From contig NZ_FNWE01000002.1 in NCBI RefSeq assembly GCF_900104645.1, forward strand, positions 201,289-265,288: DNA of 64,000 bases. Direction: 5' to 3'. Position numbers and translations under genes: made by a program. Positions 43,888-52,106 of the stretch are shown one piece after another (the first letter of the stretch is position 1; every line of letters begins with the position of its first letter). Below the pieces are notes generated by a model. That model was given only the letters and a program-made list of their open reading frames with translations, did not search any database and was not told where the DNA came from. Source of the stretch: Alterileibacterium massiliense. GTDB taxonomy: Bacteria > Bacillota > Clostridia > Peptostreptococcales > Anaerovoracaceae.

Positions 43888-45480
43888 ATGCAGATTTCTC
43901 ACATAAGGAATATGGCTCGCAATATCCTTAAGCATCAAAAAATAGAAAATAGTTTTATCGAATATAAAAAGTCTGCAAATTTTAAAGATAAAATTTTAAA
44001 AACTGCCTGTGCCTTTGCGAACAACTACATGAATAATGAAATTGCCCTATTGTTTATTGGCGTTGAAGAGGTTGATGACAAAGATACCAAAGAAAAAGCA
44101 ATTCCTAAAAGACCAATAACAGGAATAAAAGAATCGAGAGTAGAGGTAATTGAAAACGAATTAAAATCTCTTCTTTCAAACATTCACCCTAAAATTAATT
44201 ATCAAATAATTAATGATATGATTGATGATAAATATTATATTATTATAGCCATTGAAAACTGTGTTAATGGACCTTTTCAAACAAGTGAGAGGGCGGAAAA
44301 AGATAAAAATATTAGGTTAAAGGCGGGAAGATATATCAGAGTTGGCAGAGATTCAAGGCTTCCAAATCCAACCGAAGAATTTGAACTTTTGAAGAAGTTT
44401 GCAAACTTTTCTTTTAGCTCAAACTTGAACGATACAGCAACCATAGATGATTTAAGCTATGAATATATGAAAGAATATTTGCTTCAGACAGGAGCGAAGG
44501 AAGATATTAGAAAAATGTCTAAGTTAGATATGGCAAAGAGTATGGGGCTTGTTAGTGAAAGTGAGTATGGTGGTTATAGAGTTAAAAATTTTGCTGTTCT
44601 TATGTTTGCAGAAAAACCGAACAAATTTATTTCAAATGCCCATGTTGAAATCATAAGAGAAATTGACGGAACGGATAAAATGGAATCAAAGAAATTCGAT
44701 GGTCCGGTTTGGATACAGGCAAAACAAGTTAGCAAATATTTTGAAGATAATATTATGGCTTCATATACCATAAGGGAAGCGGATAAAATCGAGCATAGGA
44801 TTGTCTATAACTATCCTCTTACAGCATTTGAGGAACTTGCTACAAATGCGATTTTGCATAAGGAATATGATACGCCTGAATATGTCGGCATATACATTTA
44901 CAAGGACAGAATTTCTTTTGTGAATCATAATAGACCGATCCCGCCTGTAACCATTGAGGCTCTTAACAGGGACAGAAGTTTTGATAGAAGGCAGTACCTT
45001 AACAAAGAACTTAAAGATATGTTCTTTTCCCTTAACTTAATAGAGTCTTATGGTTCAGGTATAAGGCGTACAAAGGATGCACTATTAGAAAATGGTTCTC
45101 CTGAGCTTAAGTTTTATCCAGATAATGAGGTTGACAATTATACAAATGCTGTTATGTATATAAACGAAGAATTTTTGTATATAAATAAAGAATTTATGAA
45201 AAGATTTAATGGTAGTACTACCAAAGAAACTACCAAAGAAACTACCAAAGAAACTACTAAAGAAACTACTAAAGAAACTACCAAAGAAATTAACGACATT
45301 CAAGATAAAATACTATTTATCATGAAAAGCAATCCAAGCATTACTGCGGAGCAGATAGCTACGGAAATTAAAGAAATAACAGTAGATGGAGTATGGTACC
45401 ATATAAGACAGCTTAAAGATAGGGGTATTATTACAAGAGAGGGGTCCACAAAAAAAGGCAAATGGATTGTTAAGAAATGA
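43888..45480 (+). CDS. AlbA_2 (Schlafen-like) DNA-binding protein with ATPase-like and winged-helix domains
   Basis: 530 residues from ATG 43888, preceded by AAAGGGGGGG; the upstream in-frame ATGs (43837, 43867) lack a site. N-terminal AlbA_2 domain (about 15-130, FIEYKKSANFKDKI and IALLFIGVEE), a GHKL-type HATPase_c_4 domain (about 230-420, LATNAILHKEYDTPEYVGIYIYKD and LIESYGSGIRR), a TTKE repeat linker (six 12-base units at 45217-45288) and a C-terminal winged helix (IMKSNPSITAEQIATEI). Usually annotated as a RecG-like regulator or putative transcriptional regulator; role unknown. Confidence 0.85.
   Translation: MQISHIRNMARNILKHQKIENSFIEYKKSANFKDKILKTACAFANNYMNNEIALLFIGVEEVDDKDTKEKAIPKRPITGIKESRVEVIENELKSLLSNIHPKINYQIINDMIDDKYYIIIAIENCVNGPFQTSERAEKDKNIRLKAGRYIRVGRDSRLPNPTEEFELLKKFANFSFSSNLNDTATIDDLSYEYMKEYLLQTGAKEDIRKMSKLDMAKSMGLVSESEYGGYRVKNFAVLMFAEKPNKFISNAHVEIIREIDGTDKMESKKFDGPVWIQAKQVSKYFEDNIMASYTIREADKIEHRIVYNYPLTAFEELATNAILHKEYDTPEYVGIYIYKDRISFVNHNRPIPPVTIEALNRDRSFDRRQYLNKELKDMFFSLNLIESYGSGIRRTKDALLENGSPELKFYPDNEVDNYTNAVMYINEEFLYINKEFMKRFNGSTTKETTKETTKETTKETTKETTKEINDIQDKILFIMKSNPSITAEQIATEIKEITVDGVWYHIRQLKDRGIITREGSTKKGKWIVKK
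45217..45288 (+). repeat. In-frame 12-bp tandem repeat (TTKE x6)
   Basis: Six units of ACTACCAAAGAA or ACTACTAAAGAA. Unit gain or loss keeps the reading frame, changing only the linker length between the ATPase-like and winged-helix domains. Confidence 0.95.
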
Positions 45481-45532
45481 AATTAGATTTTCAAATTTGT
45501 AAATCTATCATTGCACTGGGAGGGCATGAGAA

Positions 45533-46327
45533 TTGAAGACAAATCAGGATAAGAAAATGAATCAATCGGTCATAATTAATGCGGTTGATAGAACCTTAGA
45601 TATTATTGAATATATACATAAGTATGATGGCGGGGTATCTATTTCACAGATAAGTAAAGATCTTAACCTCTACAAAAGCACCGTATATAGAACTCTAGCA
45701 ACATTAGAAAACAGAGGATATATAGAGCAGGATCAAAGAAGCGAGCTCTATTCACTTGGCTCAAAATTTTATGTGTTAAGCGGTATTGCGGGTGAAAACA
45801 AAAAATTATCATCACTTATCCTGCCATATATGAAAAGATTAAATGATAAATATGGCGAATCTGTAAACCTGGGCAGGATTGAAAGAGACGAAGATGGGAT
45901 TTATAGACTTATAATTATAGGAGAATGTGAAAGCAAGCACTCTTTAATTGCAAAGGTAAATATTGGTGCTATGCACGAATGTTACTGTGCTTCTTTAGGA
46001 AAATGTTTACTCGCTTTTTCAAAGGACATAGATTTATCTCCATATAAAAATAGAAAACTTGAGAAATTTACAGATACAACGATAACGACTTTTAGCGGCT
46101 TAAAGAAAGAACTGGAAAAAATCAAAGAAAATGGTTATTCGATAGATAATGAAGAGAGAGAAGTAGGCTTATACTGTGTGGGTGTTCCTATCATGTGCGG
46201 AGGATATTCAATTGCTGCAATGAGCATTTCAGGCCCTACGAGCAGAATAAAAGATAAAGATTTTGAAGAAAAAATAGAATATATGAAGTCATTAAGTGCT
46301 GAAATAGAAAAAGAAGTTTTTAGCTAG
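45533..46327 (+). CDS. IclR-family transcriptional regulator
   Basis: 264 residues, starting at TTG 45533 because GGGAGGG lies 8 bases upstream; ATG 45557 has none. Winged helix at about 15-75 (AVDRTLDIIEYI, VSISQISKDLNLYKSTVYRTLATLENRGYIEQD) and IclR effector domain (about 85-260, with CYCASLGKCLLAF and VGVPIMCGGYSIAAMSISGP). It lies just past module 2 and is the best candidate to bind the GAAC-N3-GTTC operators there; its ligand may be a 2-oxoacid or acyl compound. No copy of the operator is seen before its own gene. Confidence 0.9.
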   Translation: MKTNQDKKMNQSVIINAVDRTLDIIEYIHKYDGGVSISQISKDLNLYKSTVYRTLATLENRGYIEQDQRSELYSLGSKFYVLSGIAGENKKLSSLILPYMKRLNDKYGESVNLGRIERDEDGIYRLIIIGECESKHSLIAKVNIGAMHECYCASLGKCLLAFSKDIDLSPYKNRKLEKFTDTTITTFSGLKKELEKIKENGYSIDNEEREVGLYCVGVPIMCGGYSIAAMSISGPTSRIKDKDFEEKIEYMKSLSAEIEKEVFS

Positions 46328-46432
46328 GCTAATCTCAACCAGTTTAACTTGATGAACCTTTTAACTTGATAAGCTGGACTAAAAATCTAAAAATATATTA
46401 ATCAAACGAATTAAATTTTAATAAAATAAATT

Positions 46433-47113
46433 CTAAAACCTCATTAGGGCTAAGAGTTCATAAATCGGATTGTTGTCATAAAGCCATAGGGTGAAGATGG
46501 ACTCGCCAAGCTGGTTTGTTAGAACTGTAGAAAATTCTGGCGAAAAAAGATGGGTGACTGGAAATATCAATGCGAGCAGGACAAAGACTACGATTGCACC
46601 TTTTATAAAACCGAATATCATTCCAAAAATCTTATCTACTCCGCCTACTATTGTGCCATTCTTGCGAGCAGATGAGAATTTTTTTCTAAAAAATCTTCTG
46701 AGAAAAGAAGCGATAATCCAAACGATAAGAAATGTTATTGAAAAAGAAATTACAGTCTCTGTTGCTCCTCCAAGCTTTTGAAAGAACGGACTATTTTGCG
46801 AAATATCAGGAGAGTGGAGAGGATTTAGGAAGCTTTTATCGCTTATTCCGCTGACAAAAGAACTTATCTTGCTAGGAATAGCCGTGGCAATATCAAAATC
46901 TGCATTTTCGAGATTTATTGATAGGCGGGAGTTAATTAGTTTATCCAGATGAACAAATTTAAGTAGCCGGTTAAAATTACCTGTAAAAAATGCACCTGCA
47001 AAGATGGCAACAGCAAGCAGGATAACCTTAACAAAGGTATCAGAAAACCCCTTCCTTTTGCCTCTCGAAATTGAGAAAATCATTATAATTCCTATAATTC
47101 CATCCATTATCAT
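46433..47113 (-). CDS. CvpA-family membrane protein
   Basis: About 226 residues from ATG 47113, four membrane segments. The family fold is visible in MDGIIGIIMIFSISRGKRKGFSDTFVKVI and VGGVDKIFGMIFGFIKGAIVVFVLLAL. CvpA was linked to colicin V production in E. coli; in general it is an envelope protein of unclear role. The frame is open upstream to a TTG (47158), but ATG 47113 fits the membrane start. There is no ribosome binding site and the predicted -10 is only 9 bases upstream, so the mRNA may be leaderless. Confidence 0.8.
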   Translation of the reverse strand: MIMDGIIGIIMIFSISRGKRKGFSDTFVKVILLAVAIFAGAFFTGNFNRLLKFVHLDKLINSRLSINLENADFDIATAIPSKISSFVSGISDKSFLNPLHSPDISQNSPFFQKLGGATETVISFSITFLIVWIIASFLRRFFRKKFSSARKNGTIVGGVDKIFGMIFGFIKGAIVVFVLLALIFPVTHLFSPEFSTVLTNQLGESIFTLWLYDNNPIYELLALMRF

Positions 47114-47122
47114 AACAATTAA

Positions 47123-47151
47123 ATTATAACCATTTCTTAAGAATAATTCAA
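47123..47151 (-). promoter_or_regulatory. Predicted cvpA promoter
   Basis: On the minus strand: TTGAAT (47151-47146), 17-base spacer, TATAAT (47128-47123). The initiation point would fall 3-4 bases before ATG 47113. Confidence 0.5.
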
Positions 47152-47310
47152 TTAACAAACAATCAACAAATGTTCAACAATCTTCCAATACCTTTGCGCT
47201 ATATGATTTATGTATAAGCATATAAAAATTGTATTTAAATTGAAATTTTTTTACAATTGAGATTTTACAAAAAACAAATACTTAAATGAAGACATAATTA
47301 TGGAGGCTTT

Positions 47311-47796
47311 ATGGAGACCATTTATTTGGCAGGTGGCTGTTTCTGGGGAGTTGAGAAATTTTTTAAGCAGTTCAGGGGCGTTCTTTTTACAGAAGTAGGA
47401 TATGCTAATGGCGACGGAGAAGAAGCTAATTATGAAGATTTGTGGAAAAGCGGTCATGCGGAAACCGTCAAGATCGAGTACGACCCTAGCATAATAGATT
47501 TGGAAAAACTTCTTGAATATTATTTTATGATAATTGATCCGCTTTCAGTTAATAAACAGGGACCTGATGCGGGAAGGCAGTATAGGACTGGCATTTACTA
47601 TATCTCAAATGAGCAAGTAAACTCGATTGATAAGATGGTAAAGAAGGTAGAAGATGAGCTAGGAAGCAAACTTGCTGTCGAAGTCGAGCCAATTAGAAAT
47701 TATAAAAGAGCAGAGGAATATCACCAGAAGTATTTAGATAAGCATCCTACAGGATATTGTCACATCAGGAATAATATGTTCCATTTAGAAGATTAG
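47311..47796 (+). CDS. msrA: Peptide methionine sulfoxide reductase A
   Basis: 161 residues. Catalytic Cys10 in GGCFWG, then GYANGDGEEANYEDLWKSGHAE and GRQYRTGIYY. Repairs methionine-S-sulfoxide in proteins. Slightly short for the family but complete; there is no fused MsrB. Ribosome binding site ATGGAGGCTTT. Next to gpx and ohrR, so part of an oxidative-stress group. Confidence 0.95.
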   Translation: METIYLAGGCFWGVEKFFKQFRGVLFTEVGYANGDGEEANYEDLWKSGHAETVKIEYDPSIIDLEKLLEYYFMIIDPLSVNKQGPDAGRQYRTGIYYISNEQVNSIDKMVKKVEDELGSKLAVEVEPIRNYKRAEEYHQKYLDKHPTGYCHIRNNMFHLED

Positions 47797-47817
47797 AAGA
47801 AATATTGGTTAAAAGCC

Positions 47818-47846
47818 TTGACTTTTGAAGATATGCTTTATACAAT
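47818..47846 (+). promoter_or_regulatory. Predicted gpx-ohrR promoter
   Basis: TTGACT (47818-47823), 17-base spacer, TACAAT (47841-47846). Predicted start near 47853, giving a leader of about 190 bases that contains the OhrR box and no hairpin I recognise as a riboswitch. Confidence 0.7.
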
Positions 47847-47864
47847 TCGTTATAATCAATTGGA

Positions 47865-47879
47865 TACAATTTAAATTGA
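47865..47879. promoter_or_regulatory. Candidate OhrR box
   Basis: TACAATTTAAATTGA, containing the perfect palindrome CAATTTAAATTG. It closely matches the Bacillus OhrR operator (TACAATT...AATTGTA type) and lies just after the predicted start of the gpx transcript. A partial match (TATTTAAATTGAA, 47232-47244) lies before msrA. Confidence 0.6.
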
Positions 47880-48042
47880 CGCAGGCAAGTATAAGGGTAC
47901 ATGTAATTGTATGGAACTATACGGGTAGTTATGCAGGCGGTTTAAAAACGAATTCAAAATGAATATATAAAAACATTAAAATTGATCAAATTAATCATTG
48001 TATAAAATATTGTTAAGTTTATATAAATAGGAGGAGTTAGAC

Positions 48043-48585
48043 ATGAACATTTATGATTTTTCAGTAGAAAGACCGGACGGAAGCAAACTGGAGTTAAAGG
48101 ATTTAAAGGACAAGGTAATTTTAATAGTTAACACTGCTACAGGCTGTGGATTTACACCTCATTACGAGCCTATGCAGAAGATGTATGACAGATATCACAA
48201 TAAAGGCTTTGAAATAATTGATATTCCTTGCAACCAGTTTGCAGGTCAGGCACCTGGGACAGACAAGGAAATCCACGAGTTCTGCACACTAAATTACAAC
48301 ACGAAGTTCCCTCAGATGAAGAAGTCTGAAGTTAATGGAGATAATGCACTTGATCTATATAAATTCCTAAAGAAAGAAAAAGGTTTCACTGGTCTTGGAA
48401 AAGGTCCTGAAGCAGAGGGAATGGCAGAGTTTTTAGAGGGAATTGATAAGGATTATGCTAAGAATGATGACATTAAGTGGAATTTTACAAAATTCGTCAT
48501 TGATAGGCAGGGTCATGTTGTTAAGAGATTTGAGCCTACTATTCCGATGGAAAAGGTTGAAAAATTTGTAGCTTCATTGCTATAA
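48043..48585 (+). CDS. Glutathione peroxidase-family thiol peroxidase
   Basis: 180 residues. Peroxidatic Cys35 in NTATGCGFTPHY takes the place of selenocysteine; IPCNQFAGQAPGT and the conserved WNFTKFVIDRQG follow. In anaerobes these enzymes usually use thioredoxin to reduce hydroperoxides. Ribosome binding site AGGAGG. The OhrR-type regulator 93 bases downstream is probably co-transcribed. Confidence 0.93.
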   Translation: MNIYDFSVERPDGSKLELKDLKDKVILIVNTATGCGFTPHYEPMQKMYDRYHNKGFEIIDIPCNQFAGQAPGTDKEIHEFCTLNYNTKFPQMKKSEVNGDNALDLYKFLKKEKGFTGLGKGPEAEGMAEFLEGIDKDYAKNDDIKWNFTKFVIDRQGHVVKRFEPTIPMEKVEKFVASLL

Positions 48586-48678
48586 AAAATTTGGCAAGCT
48601 TGGCAATCATGTTAAATGCTTGATAGTGAATTAAAACATTTAACTACTTAGAACAAGATATAAAGGGGTGAGCTAGGA

Positions 48679-49116
48679 ATGAGTGATAAGTACGATGCAC
48701 TGAAGCTGGAAAACCAGTTATGCTTTCCATTATATGTGGCATCAAAGGAAGTTGTTAGAAGGTATAAGCCACTTCTTGATGAACTCAATCTAACATACAC
48801 ACAATATATTACCTTGCTCGTTTTGTGGGAACAAAAAAAGCTAAGTGTTAAAGAACTTGGAGAGTTTTTATTTCTAGACTCAGGGACGCTCACGCCGGTT
48901 CTTAAGTCGCTTGAGAAAAAAGGATATATATCTCGTAAGAAGTCAAAAGATGATGAAAGAGTTCTCATTGTAGAATTGACGGATGGGGGCAAGGAGCTTA
49001 GGGAAAAGGCTGTAAGCGTACCTAGCGGAATTGCTGAGTGTATAGATATTGATAAAAAAGATGCAGAAAAGCTCTTAAAGATTTTACACAATATGCTGAG
49101 TGGATTTAAGGAATAA
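48679..49116 (+). CDS. ohrR: MarR-family organic-peroxide sensor (OhrR-like)
   Basis: 145 residues. The sensor Cys15 in NQLCFPLYVASKE sits at the same position as in Bacillus OhrR. Winged helix: LSVKELGEFLFLDSGTLTPVLKSLEKKGYISRKKSKDDER. Oxidation of Cys15 would release DNA. Its likely target is the box at 47865 before gpx. The start is preceded by AAAGGGGTGAG. Confidence 0.88.
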   Translation: MSDKYDALKLENQLCFPLYVASKEVVRRYKPLLDELNLTYTQYITLLVLWEQKKLSVKELGEFLFLDSGTLTPVLKSLEKKGYISRKKSKDDERVLIVELTDGGKELREKAVSVPSGIAECIDIDKKDAEKLLKILHNMLSGFKE

Positions 49117-49180
49117 AGCTTGCATGACAAGGAAAAGTAAAGAATAAGATTTTGATAAAAAATGATAAATTAATTTCTTA

Positions 49181-49217
49181 AAGTGACATGGGATTATTCT
49201 CATGTCACTTGTTCTTT
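49181..49217 (+). terminator. Terminator after ohrR
   Basis: Arms AAGTGACATG (49181-49190) and CATGTCACTT (49201-49210), with further inner pairs, then TGTTCTTT. Confidence 0.75.
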
Positions 49218-49298
49218 GCTCAATATTAATGTATAATCATCTAGCGTTAGATATTAAAAAGACGAACGATATTTTTTAAAACAAAAGGGGCTAGTACA

Positions 49299-50255
49299 GT
49301 GAAAAAAACAGGAGCAGTAATTGTCGCTGCCGGAACCTCATCGAGAATGAGGGCATTTAAACCGGCACTTCCATTTGGAGATTCAACAGTTGCAAATCAT
49401 ACGATAAGCAAGCTAAAAAAACTAAATATAGACCCTATAACAATAGTAGTCGGACACAAGTCAAAGGAGCTAAAAGACAGCATTTACACAGAAGATATTC
49501 GCTATGTTATGAATGAGAATTATAACGATACAGAGATGTTTGATTCAGTAATTCTCGGAGTAGAGGATATAGCTCCAATGTGCGAGAGGATTTTAATTAT
49601 GCCTATGGATCTTCCTGCAATCCTTGAATCCACCATTGAAAAGGTTTTAAGCATTGACGCAGGAATGGTAAGGACGACTTTTAAAGGTGAGCCGGGGCAT
49701 CCGATAATTATTACAAGTGAATTTGCTAAGACGCTGAAGGAATACAAGGGAGATGGCGGACTTAGAGGTGCAATGGAAAGTAGCAATATTCCAATAACAA
49801 GCCTCGATGTAGACGATGCCGCCGTTAAATTTGATATAGATACTCCAGAAGAATACCAAAGGCTTATTGAGTGGAACTACGAGCGGGGAAAAGGTTATCC
49901 TATTAGCCCTGAAGTTGAAGTTAAACTAAAGGCAAAGGAGATATTCTTTGACAAGCAGGCGTTCAAACTTCTTAGAAATATTAAGGAATTTAATAGTCTT
50001 CAAAAGGCGTGCACTGCGACGGATATATCCTATTCAAAGGGAAGTAGAATGATTAAGGATATTGAGTGGGAGCTTGGTTTTCCTATTGTTGAGAAGTGGA
50101 CAGGCGGTAGCAGTGGAGGTGGAACATCGATTACCGAAGAAGGAGAAGAACTTCTTAATACATATGAGAAATTTATCGACGAGGTAATTTCAGCAACTGA
50201 TAAGGCATATAAGAAATACTTTTCTAAAGGAATAAGAAAGTACGAAGCAAAATAA
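49299..50255 (+). CDS. MocA-type molybdenum cofactor nucleotidyltransferase fused to a ModE-like winged helix
   Basis: 318 residues, GTG start behind AAAGGGG. Residues 1-190 are an NTP-transferase of the MobA/MocA type: VIVAAGTSSRM and MPMDLPA, expected to make molybdopterin cytosine dinucleotide for xanthine-dehydrogenase-type enzymes. Residues 205-318 match the ModE DNA-binding domain (AFKLLRNIKEFNSLQKACTATDISYSKG, EKWTGGSSGGGTSITEEG). The fusion may couple cofactor making to gene control. First gene of the molybdenum run. Confidence 0.88.
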   Translation: MKKTGAVIVAAGTSSRMRAFKPALPFGDSTVANHTISKLKKLNIDPITIVVGHKSKELKDSIYTEDIRYVMNENYNDTEMFDSVILGVEDIAPMCERILIMPMDLPAILESTIEKVLSIDAGMVRTTFKGEPGHPIIITSEFAKTLKEYKGDGGLRGAMESSNIPITSLDVDDAAVKFDIDTPEEYQRLIEWNYERGKGYPISPEVEVKLKAKEIFFDKQAFKLLRNIKEFNSLQKACTATDISYSKGSRMIKDIEWELGFPIVEKWTGGSSGGGTSITEEGEELLNTYEKFIDEVISATDKAYKKYFSKGIRKYEAK

Positions 50256-50323
50256 ATAATCTTTGGAATCATTGCGATTTCAAAGGAAGTTTATAGCTTT
50301 GGGGAATTTGAGGAATCCTTATA

Positions 50324-50929
50324 ATGAAGAATCTTTACTTAGTAAGGCACGGCACTCCGGATTTTAAAGACGGGATTAAACTCTGCATTGGCAGAACCGA
50401 TATTGACATAGGAGAGCAGGGAATATTAGAAGCGATAAATCTAAGAGAATTTTTCAAGGATAAGCTTAGGAATGGAGAGATTGATAAAATCTATTCAAGT
50501 CCCCTCACCAGATGCCTTCATACAGCCGAGTTAATCGCAGGAGAAAATTCAGCAGGTAATTCAGTAGGCAATAAAGAGGTTATTACCGATGACGGTCTTA
50601 TGGAAATTTACATGGGGTGCTGGGAAGGCGTTCCTCTAAAGGATATTAAAAAAGAACTTGGCGATGAGCCTTATGATGGAGAAAAAAGGGTTGATGCCCT
50701 AAAAAGATTTGAAAAAAGCCTCAGGGAAATAATGAATAAAACAGATGGCGATGCAATCTGCGTTGCTCATGCAGGAGTCAACTGCGTTTTCCTTGCGAGC
50801 ATAATGGGTGAAAACCTGAGAACATCTAGGTCGTTAAAACAGCCTTATGGAGGATATAGCCATTTGAAATATGACGGAGAAAAATTTTCTGTCGTTGACA
50901 TAGGGCTTTTACCAAATAAAGAGACATAG
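50324..50929 (+). CDS. Histidine phosphatase-family protein
   Basis: 201 residues with the RHG motif LVRHGTPDF (catalytic His), SSPLTRCLHTAELI, MGCWEGVPLKDI and VAHAGVNCV. Similar in outline to phosphoglycerate-mutase-like and alpha-ribazole phosphatases. In the midst of molybdenum genes it may act on a nucleotide or pterin phosphate, but the substrate is unknown. Confidence 0.88.
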   Translation: MKNLYLVRHGTPDFKDGIKLCIGRTDIDIGEQGILEAINLREFFKDKLRNGEIDKIYSSPLTRCLHTAELIAGENSAGNSVGNKEVITDDGLMEIYMGCWEGVPLKDIKKELGDEPYDGEKRVDALKRFEKSLREIMNKTDGDAICVAHAGVNCVFLASIMGENLRTSRSLKQPYGGYSHLKYDGEKFSVVDIGLLPNKET

Positions 50930-50952
50930 AGAAGAAGAAAGGGATAAAATTT

Positions 50953-51975
50953 ATGAGAAAGCTATTTGAAGTTCTTAATGAAGAACTTGAAGCGGGAAGA
51001 GATGTCGTAATGGTGAGTGTTACAGCTTCTTCCGGTTCTACCCCAAGAGGTGCTGGGGCAAGAATGATAATTGGAGAAAGTGGCAGGCTTTATGGCACAA
51101 TTGGTGGCGGTGCTGTCGAGTATAGATGCGAACAGAGAGCTAGCGAAGTCCTTAAGACGAAGAAATCATATAACCAAAGTTATATGCTAAGAAAAAATCA
51201 GGTTGAAGATTTGGGCATGATATGTGGAGGTGATGTAGAAGTATTCTTCCAATTCATATCTGGCTCTGATGAAAAGATAAAAGAAATGGTTAAATTCGCT
51301 ATTGATGAATTTGAAAAAAGAAGCGACATCTGGATTATAACCGACATTACAGATGGCTCAGAAGCGGGCATTGCCATATATACCAAGGAAGATTGCCGTG
51401 GCATGGAGGTAACAGATGAAGTTATTGAGCTTTTAAAAGAAGCACCTTTCAAAAAAGAGATAGATGGCAAAATGATCTGTGCAGAGATGATTAATCAGAG
51501 CGAGCTTGTATATATTTTTGGCGGTGGCCATGTAGCACAACAGCTTGTACCAACTCTTTCTAGAGTAAATTTTAACTGCATTGTCATTGAGGATAGAGAA
51601 GAGTTTGCGAGGAGAGAGCTATTTGAAGGGGTCTTTGATACAAGACTTATCGATATGAAAAAATTGGACGAGGTCTGTAAGGAGATAAGGGAGAATGATT
51701 ACATATGCGTAATGACAAGAGGCCATGTTAACGACTACGAGGTCGAAAAAGCGGCATTGAAAACTCCTGCAAAATATATTGGCGTAATAGGGAGCAGGAG
51801 AAAGGTAGCCGGCGTAAATCAAAAACTTCGTGCGGACGGATATAAAGATGAGGACCTCAAGAGGATAACGACCCCGATTGGTCTTGAAATACTCGCAGAG
51901 ACTCCGGCAGAAATTGCGGTAAGCATTGCTGGGCAGATGATTTATGAGAGAGCTAAGAATAGCAAAAAGAAATAA
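50953..51975 (+). CDS. XdhC/CoxI-family molybdenum hydroxylase accessory protein
   Basis: 340 residues. N-terminal XdhC/CoxI domain (VSVTASSGSTPRGAGARM, GTIGGGAVEYRCEQRA, MICGGDVEVFFQ) and C-terminal Rossmann XdhC domain (YIFGGGHVAQQLVPTLSRV, YIGVIGSRRK, IGLEILAETPAEIAVSIAGQ). Such proteins bind the cofactor, promote its sulfuration and insert it in the hydroxylase, here encoded at 58665-62380. Confidence 0.93.
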   Translation: MRKLFEVLNEELEAGRDVVMVSVTASSGSTPRGAGARMIIGESGRLYGTIGGGAVEYRCEQRASEVLKTKKSYNQSYMLRKNQVEDLGMICGGDVEVFFQFISGSDEKIKEMVKFAIDEFEKRSDIWIITDITDGSEAGIAIYTKEDCRGMEVTDEVIELLKEAPFKKEIDGKMICAEMINQSELVYIFGGGHVAQQLVPTLSRVNFNCIVIEDREEFARRELFEGVFDTRLIDMKKLDEVCKEIRENDYICVMTRGHVNDYEVEKAALKTPAKYIGVIGSRRKVAGVNQKLRADGYKDEDLKRITTPIGLEILAETPAEIAVSIAGQMIYERAKNSKKK

Positions 51976-52106
51976 AGCATTGTTAAAGACAAAGCACAGC
52001 ACAGCACAGCAAAAGCATATAGCAAAAGTGTATAAAAGATATAAAGATAAGTGCAAGAAAAGACAAGGATAATAAAAGGTTAATAAAAAGGTAAGGTTAA
52101 TAAAAA

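Noticed and set aside
45217-45288. CRISPR-like array
   Set aside because: These are adjoining 12-base coding repeats without spacers.
48611-48643. GTTAAATG...CATTTAAC inverted repeat between gpx and ohrR as a terminator
   Set aside because: 18-base loop, AT-rich 8-base stem and no T run.
49217-49298. Molybdenum cofactor riboswitch at the head of the molybdenum run
   Set aside because: The spacer is about 80 bases, AT-rich and without the multi-stem structure expected.
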